A stretch of 9,399 nt of DNA from an uncultured Neomegalonema sp. Lineage in GTDB: Bacteria > Pseudomonadota > Alphaproteobacteria > Rhodobacterales > Rhodobacteraceae. Shown piece after piece: positions 6,491 to 9,399 of this stretch. The position numbers and the translations under genes are program-made. The notes below the pieces were generated by a model. That model was given only the letters and a program-made list of their open reading frames with translations. It ran no database searches and had not been told where the DNA came from. Each line of letters begins with the position of its first letter. Position 1 is the first letter of the stretch. Location: assembly GCA_937944035.1 (NCBI GenBank), contig CALDZQ010000161.1, forward strand, positions 1 to 9,399. Direction: 5' to 3'.

Positions 6491-6510
6491 GGAACCTATT
6501 AATAAGTTCC
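6491..6510 (+). promoter_or_regulatory. 20-bp near-palindrome before the exported protein gene
   Basis: GGAACCTATTAATAAGTTCC reads the same on both strands except at one base pair. It ends 14 nt before the AGGAG ribosome binding site (6525-6529). The AT-rich centre could contain a -10-like TATTAA. It has the form of an operator, but no regulator is known. Confidence 0.4.
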
Positions 6511-6537
6511 TGAGTTAAACCTGTGAGGAGACAAGTT

Positions 6538-6816
6538 ATGCAACTTAAAGCAATCGTTTGCACGCTTTCCGTACTGGCCATCGCAGGATTTTCAACGCCA
6601 TCATTCGCGCGGCTCGCGGACGCATTCAAAAACCTCCCCACGGAGATTGTCCGCGACGCCGTACACATCCCGACCGGATGCATGGCGAAAGTCACAATGA
6701 ATGACACATATGTCGTGACCGCAAAGATCACCGACCCGTTGTGTCTGCCCAAAGGTGTATCAGCGCGCGCTGTGCCGGGTGAAAAGACCGATTTCACAAT
6801 CGTCAAAACACGCTGA
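6538..6816 (+). CDS. Small exported protein with two cysteines, 92 aa
   Basis: ATG at 6538 follows AGGAG (6525-6529) with an 8-nt gap; a GTG at 6523 in the same frame lies before this site and is unlikely to be used. Residues 1-24 form a typical Sec signal peptide (MQLK, hydrophobic core, cleavage after PSFA). The mature 68-residue part has exactly two Cys (48 in PTGCMAK, 69 in DPLCLPK), 21 apart, which suggests one disulfide and a periplasmic place. The segment CMAKVTMNDTYVVTAKITDPLC looks like beta strands. I do not recognise a family. It is the only gene between the two inverted 48-bp repeats and is in the same direction as its neighbours. Spacing to pheS is 178 nt, so it is probably a separate unit. 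Confidence 0.75.
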   Translation: MQLKAIVCTLSVLAIAGFSTPSFARLADAFKNLPTEIVRDAVHIPTGCMAKVTMNDTYVVTAKITDPLCLPKGVSARAVPGEKTDFTIVKTR

Positions 6817-6929
6817 CACAAGCAAGCCGGAGCTTCTCCTCCGTCTTCGCGGGCACTGTCAAATTGATCTACGAGCGATTTCAAGCAAGTGTAAGCACTT
6901 TGCGACTCGGAAATCGCGCAGGAACAAAA

Positions 6930-6977
6930 GATTACAGCGTTGTGCTTGATTCAGGAATTACGCACAACGCTGTAATC
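6930..6977 (-). repeat. 48-bp palindromic repeat, right copy (inverted)
   Basis: Arms 6930-6949 and 6958-6977 pair around TTCAGGAA; 16 of the outer positions match without a break, so this copy is the better palindrome of the two. It is in the opposite orientation to the copy at 6233-6280. It ends 17 bp before the pheS start codon, so if the pheS transcript begins upstream, this hairpin would sit right before the ribosome binding site (GAGGG, 6983-6987). Confidence 0.88.
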
Positions 6978-6994
6978 AATTCGAGGGTTTTGTG

Positions 6995-8071
6995 ATGGAC
7001 GCGCTGGACGGTTTGCGGGCGAAATATCTGACGGCGATCAAGGATGCTGACAGCGAGGATGCGCTGGAGGCGGCGCGGGTTGCCGCGATCGGCAAAAAAG
7101 GCGAGATCGCGCTGAAGATGCGCGAGCTGGGCAAGATGACCCCTGAGGAACGCATGACGGCGGGTCCGGCCCTCAATGCGCTGAAAGACGAGATCATGTC
7201 GGCGGTGTCCGCGCAGAAGGCCGCATTCGCGGATTCGGTGCTGCGCGAGCGGCTGGCGTCGGAATGGCTCGATGTGACGCTCCCCGCCCGTCCCAAGGCA
7301 CACGGCACGTTGCACCCCGTCTCGCAGGTCAGCGAGGAGATCATGACGATCTTCGCCGATATGGGCTTTGATGTGCGCGAAGGGCCGCAAATCGAGGATG
7401 ACTGGCACAATTTCGATGCGCTCAACATCGTGCCCGAACACCCCGCGCGGGCCGAGATGGACACGTTCTACATGGCCCCCAAAGAGGACGGCACGCGCAA
7501 CATCCTGCGCACCCACACCTCGCCCGTGCAGATCAGGACGCTGGAGACGGAGGGCGCGCCCGTGCGCTTTATCGCGCCGGGGCGGGTCTATCGCTCGGAT
7601 TATGACCAGACCCACACGCCGATGTTTCATCAGGTCGAGGGCATGGTCATCGACCGCGACATCACGATGGCACAGCTGAAATGGACGCTGGAGGAGTTTC
7701 TCAAAGCCTTCTTCGAGGTCGATAAAGTCGAACTGCGCTTCCGCGCCTCGCACTTCCCGTTCACCGAACCCTCGGCAGAGGTCGACATCCGCTGCGACCG
7801 CTCCGGCGGACAGATCAAGTTCGGCGAGGGTAATGACTGGCTGGAAATTCTCGGCTCAGGCATGGTGCATCCCAAAGTGCTGGCAAACTGCAAGATTGAC
7901 CCGAACGCGTGGCAGGGTTTTGCCTTCGGCATGGGCATCGACCGCCTCGCGATGCTGAAATACGGGATTGCCGACCTGCGCAGCTTCTTCGACAGCGACC
8001 TGCGCTGGCTGCGCCACTATGGCTTCAGCGCGCTGCAAGTGCCGACCCTGCATGGCGGCATCGGCGGGTAG
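6995..8071 (+). CDS. pheS: Phenylalanine-tRNA ligase alpha subunit
   Basis: Catalytic subunit of the class IIc synthetase, which works as an alpha2-beta2 complex to charge tRNA-Phe. The 358-aa product is full length. It has a helical N-terminal arm (about 1-90, with the family words IGKKGEI and LGKMTPEER), then the catalytic domain: HTSPVQIR (174-181), [21 protein letters not shown] (196-216), motif 2 region [16 protein letters not shown] (249-264), LGSGMVHP (286-293) and motif 3 [14 protein letters not shown] (312-325). ATG 6995 was chosen over GTG 6992 because GAGGG at 6983-6987 gives a 7-nt gap to it. pheT does not follow in the remaining 1.3 kb of the window, unlike in the compact pheST operon. 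The upstream neighbours rpmI and rplT, common in other bacteria, are also absent. Confidence 0.97.
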   Translation: MDALDGLRAKYLTAIKDADSEDALEAARVAAIGKKGEIALKMRELGKMTPEERMTAGPALNALKDEIMSAVSAQKAAFADSVLRERLASEWLDVTLPARPKAHGTLHPVSQVSEEIMTIFADMGFDVREGPQIEDDWHNFDALNIVPEHPARAEMDTFYMAPKEDGTRNILRTHTSPVQIRTLETEGAPVRFIAPGRVYRSDYDQTHTPMFHQVEGMVIDRDITMAQLKWTLEEFLKAFFEVDKVELRFRASHFPFTEPSAEVDIRCDRSGGQIKFGEGNDWLEILGSGMVHPKVLANCKIDPNAWQGFAFGMGIDRLAMLKYGIADLRSFFDSDLRWLRHYGFSALQVPTLHGGIGG

Positions 8072-8394
8072 ATTCGGATGACATTTGAGTGAGTTACCAC
8101 AGGTGGCCGCTTCCGGCGGCAGCGCCTCGACTTTCCCGGTGCCGATCACGGCGGGATTGTCTTGAGAAGAACGGGGACGCATTCGGGCCTTTTCTGAACG
8201 TCTGTGGCCCCGCCGGATTGAATTGATTGAAATATCACTCTTTTTAGAATTGTAATCAACGACAACAAACTTACTCAAAGTGTAGCAAACAGTCTGCGCT
8301 TGAGGGGTAAACAGCGTATAAAAACAACTTTCCGGAGTCTTTACTGGACATCCTGAACGGGCAGTTTTCGCCGTTCATACGCGGTACTTTATTC

Positions 8395-8423
8395 TTGACA
8401 TACCGTAATTACCTCAAATTGTT
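8395..8423 (+). promoter_or_regulatory. Possible promoter of the acidic small gene
   Basis: TTGACA at 8395-8400 is a perfect -35 hexamer. The -10 region at the expected distance (8417-8423, AATTGTT) is poor against TATAAT. The site lies 122 nt before the start codon and just ahead of the palindrome at 8437. Confidence 0.35.
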
Positions 8424-8436
8424 GGGATTTTCGGCG

Positions 8437-8452
8437 GACGTAATCTTACGTC
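8437..8452 (+). promoter_or_regulatory. 16-bp palindrome, operator-like
   Basis: GACGTAATCTTACGTC has perfect 7-bp arms with a two-base centre. The loop is too tight for a good RNA hairpin, so a dimeric DNA-binding protein is the likelier reader. It lies 14 bp past the weak -10 region, where a repressor would block the start of transcription. No regulator can be named. Confidence 0.45.
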
Positions 8453-8522
8453 AGACAGGATTTGTTTACGGCTTGCGGTCCATTCTCTGCACATCGAACA
8501 ACACTGTGGAGGGACAGAAGTC

Positions 8523-8654
8523 ATGGATTACGATTTTGAGTTTGACAGCGAATTTGACGTGGACAGCATGATTGCCGATGTCGATGTGGATTTTGAAGAC
8601 GATGCGCTGACACTGCCGGATGACTCGCTCTTCGGCGACGACGAAGACTATTGA
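8523..8654 (+). CDS. Extremely acidic small protein, 43 aa
   Basis: ATG at 8523 follows GGAGGG (8508-8513) with a 9-nt gap, one of the best ribosome binding sites in the window, and the frame ends at TGA 8652-8654. The 43 residues include 15 Asp and 4 Glu and no Lys, Arg or His, so the net charge is about -19. Aromatic and aliphatic residues alternate with Asp (DYDFEFDSEFDVD, then DVDVDFEDD), leaving a hydrophobic spot at SMIA and ALTLP. There is no signal peptide and no Cys. Such a protein could bind a basic surface, mimic nucleic acid, or hold divalent cations; these are guesses from charge alone. I do not recognise a family. It stands alone between pheS and the oppositely directed acetyltransferase gene. 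Confidence 0.6.
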   Translation: MDYDFEFDSEFDVDSMIADVDVDFEDDALTLPDDSLFGDDEDY

Positions 8655-8661
8655 TGACGAT

Positions 8662-8740
8662 CCGTCGCGAAAAAACAGCGACGGTAACAGGTTACGGGGG
8701 CGACCTTATGGACCGCTGAGGCAGAAGCTTCAGTCCATAA
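8662..8740 (+). other. Three consecutive hairpins after the acidic small gene
   Basis: Hairpin 1: CCGTCGC (8662-8668) with GCGACGG (8678-8684) around an A-rich loop. Hairpin 2: GTAAC (8684-8688) with GTTAC (8691-8695); its two-base loop is tight and it shares one base with hairpin 1. Hairpin 3: TTATGGAC (8706-8713) with GTCCATAA (8733-8740), continued inside by TGAGGC (8717-8722) and GCTTCA (8727-8732, one G-U pair) around AGAA, with a 3-nt bulge. None is followed by a T-run, so they are not standard terminators. A structured 3' region or a small RNA is possible. Confidence 0.55.
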
Positions 8741-8760
8741 AATCCGACCTACGATATGCG

Positions 8761-9207
8761 CTACCGCTGATACTTGATAAACGGTGTCAGTGCCGCGATA
8801 CGGTCATAGAGATGGCGGGCATTTTCGTTGAAATCCTGGGTCATCCAATAGACCGACGGTGTGCCGTTTTTATCGGCCTCCGCATAGACGGCCTCTATCA
8901 ACGCGCGGCCGATGCCGGATCCCCGGACATCGGGATCGGCGTATAAATCCTGAAGATAGACAACATCCTCAACCCGCCAGCAGTGGCGGTGGAAGATGTA
9001 ATGCACCAGCCCGGCGGGCTTGCCGTCCTTAACCGCGAGCAGACAGTTCAGGTCGGTCACGGCGGGATCGAGCAGCCGTGCGAAAGTGCCGGCATAGACC
9101 GCTTCGGGCACGGTTGCCCCGTAGAATTCCAGATACCCCGTCCACAGCCTGCGCCATTCAGGTTCGTCTGCGGCGGTCAGCGGACGGATCGTCACGGGGT
9201 TTGTCAT
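8761..9207 (-). CDS. GNAT family N-acetyltransferase
   Basis: A 148-aa single-domain acetyltransferase that moves an acetyl group from acetyl-CoA to an amine. It starts TNPVTIRPLTAADEPEWRRLW, the usual GNAT opening strand and helix. Motif A is at about 84-104 (YLQDLYADPDVRGSGIGRAL), with RGSGIG as the CoA pyrophosphate loop, followed by WMTQDFNENARHLYDRI (121-137), the typical N-A-x-x-L-Y end of motif B. ATG 9205-9207 was chosen because TAGGAAATGTG lies just before it; the longer frame to 9270 adds 21 residues without family features. The target molecule cannot be told from the sequence. It is convergent with the acidic small gene. Confidence 0.92.
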   Translation of the reverse strand: MTNPVTIRPLTAADEPEWRRLWTGYLEFYGATVPEAVYAGTFARLLDPAVTDLNCLLAVKDGKPAGLVHYIFHRHCWRVEDVVYLQDLYADPDVRGSGIGRALIEAVYAEADKNGTPSVYWMTQDFNENARHLYDRIAALTPFIKYQR

Positions 9208-9286
9208 CACATTTCCTAGAACGTTATCAAGGGTAATGGGTTCATTGCCCGACTCGGAAAAACGCGCCAAAACAAGAAGTTAGACT

Positions 9287-9316
9287 ATGCCCGCCCCGAT
9301 CCGGCGGGCATTTTTT
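9287..9316 (+). terminator. Strong terminator-like hairpin, + strand
   Basis: ATGCCCGCC / GGCGGGCAT form a perfect 9-bp stem around CCGATCC, followed by TTTTT. It is well formed only for + strand transcription, but both flanking genes are on the minus strand. On the minus strand it lies after the stop of the gene at 9322 but has no T-run beyond the stem. Confidence 0.75.
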
Positions 9317-9321
9317 ATGTA

Positions 9322-9399
9322 TCAAGAATCAATCTTGTCCCACCCCATCGCCTTCGTCCCCAGCCACAGATAGGCGCGCGCGGGCAGGAATCGCATGGA
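9322..9399 (-). CDS. C-terminal end of an unrecognised protein (5' part outside window)
   Basis: On the minus strand the frame is open from the window edge for 25 codons to a TGA (9322-9324), giving an end like FLPARAYLWLGTKAMGWDKI. The aromatic and basic mix and the hairpin directly after the stop suggest a true gene end. The fragment is too short to assign. It is codirectional with the acetyltransferase gene, 114 nt upstream of its start. Confidence 0.55.
   Translation of the reverse strand, partial: SMRFLPARAYLWLGTKAMGWDKIDS

Larger units (their letters stand above)
6197..6537 (+). other. Gap before the exported small protein
   Basis: No convincing gene. It holds the left 48-bp palindrome (6233-6280), a 6-bp hairpin TGTGCT-GCAA-AGCACA (6463-6478) with a GNRA-type loop, and the 20-bp near-palindrome at 6491-6510. 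A minus-strand frame (6316-6423, 35 codons from ATG, starting MRRLILQGDLRGPLRALDVF) has a coherent amino-acid look but no ribosome binding site; it could be a gene remnant. Confidence 0.5.
8072..8522 (+). other. 451-bp gap between pheS and the acidic small gene
   Basis: No protein gene is supported. The first 150 bp are GC-rich with a hairpin GCCGC-TTCCG-GCGGC (8106-8120) and the words CCACAG (8098) and CTGTGG (8202), which could close a larger fold. No T-run terminator for pheS is visible. The next part (about 8215-8345) turns AT-rich. Then come GAACGG-N10-CCGTTC (8355-8376), a TTGACA word (8395-8400) and a palindrome (8437-8452), which form a probable control region for the gene at 8523. 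Confidence 0.5.

Noticed and set aside
6932..7753. A 273-codon minus-strand frame across pheS
   Set aside because: It is antisense to pheS, ends in the palindromic repeat, and has an Arg/His/Leu-rich shadow composition.
8106..8120. GCCGC-TTCCG-GCGGC hairpin as the pheS terminator
   Set aside because: Only a 5-bp stem and no T-run follows.
7856..8278. A 140-codon minus-strand frame that overlaps the pheS end
   Set aside because: About half is antisense to pheS. The part outside pheS has no good ribosome binding site and no recognisable domain, though a decayed gene cannot be excluded.

Overview
The window looks like chromosomal DNA from an alphaproteobacterium, probably from or near the Rhodobacterales. 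Two things suggest this: the TauA-type binding protein has the sequence style I associate with that group, and a full CtrA-type box (TTAA-N7-TTAAC) overlaps the end of miaA. This placement is inferred from sequence style, not from a search. There are no insertion sequences, tRNAs, rRNAs or CRISPR arrays. Most of the window is ordinary core or metabolic genes; the unusual material lies in the gaps.

Left part (1-2080, + strand). The 3' end of a Gly/Ala-rich protein gene is closed by a perfect UUCG-loop terminator. Two unrecognised small genes with good ribosome binding sites follow (50 and 43 aa; the second is a one-helix membrane protein). Then comes miaA (tRNA A37 dimethylallyltransferase). 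After miaA a gap holds a CtrA-like box, a -10-like element and a strong bidirectional terminator, a layout that would fit a small RNA or leader transcript.

Middle part (2081-6196). A tauABC-type ABC importer for a sulfonate-like compound lies on the minus strand (order of transcription tauA, tauB, tauC). A hairpin in the tauA leader, a terminator-like attenuator between tauA and tauB, and a 4-bp overlap between tauB and tauC suggest graded expression, with binding protein made in excess. Divergent from it is a beta-hydroxyacid dehydrogenase gene (+ strand), whose upstream region carries a 13-nt direct repeat and a 15-bp palindrome. The usual taurine catabolic genes (tauR, tpa or tauXY, xsc) are not in the window, so the substrate is open.

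Right part (6197-9399). A pair of 48-bp palindromic repeats in inverted orientation (42 of 48 positions identical) brackets about 650 bp that holds a small exported two-cysteine protein gene. The right copy ends 17 bp before pheS (Phe-tRNA synthetase alpha). No pheT follows within the window. A 451-bp gap with several inverted repeats leads to a 43-aa, extremely acidic protein (19 Asp/Glu, no Lys/Arg/His), followed by three consecutive hairpins. A GNAT acetyltransferase gene and the last 25 codons of another gene, both on the minus strand, close the window.
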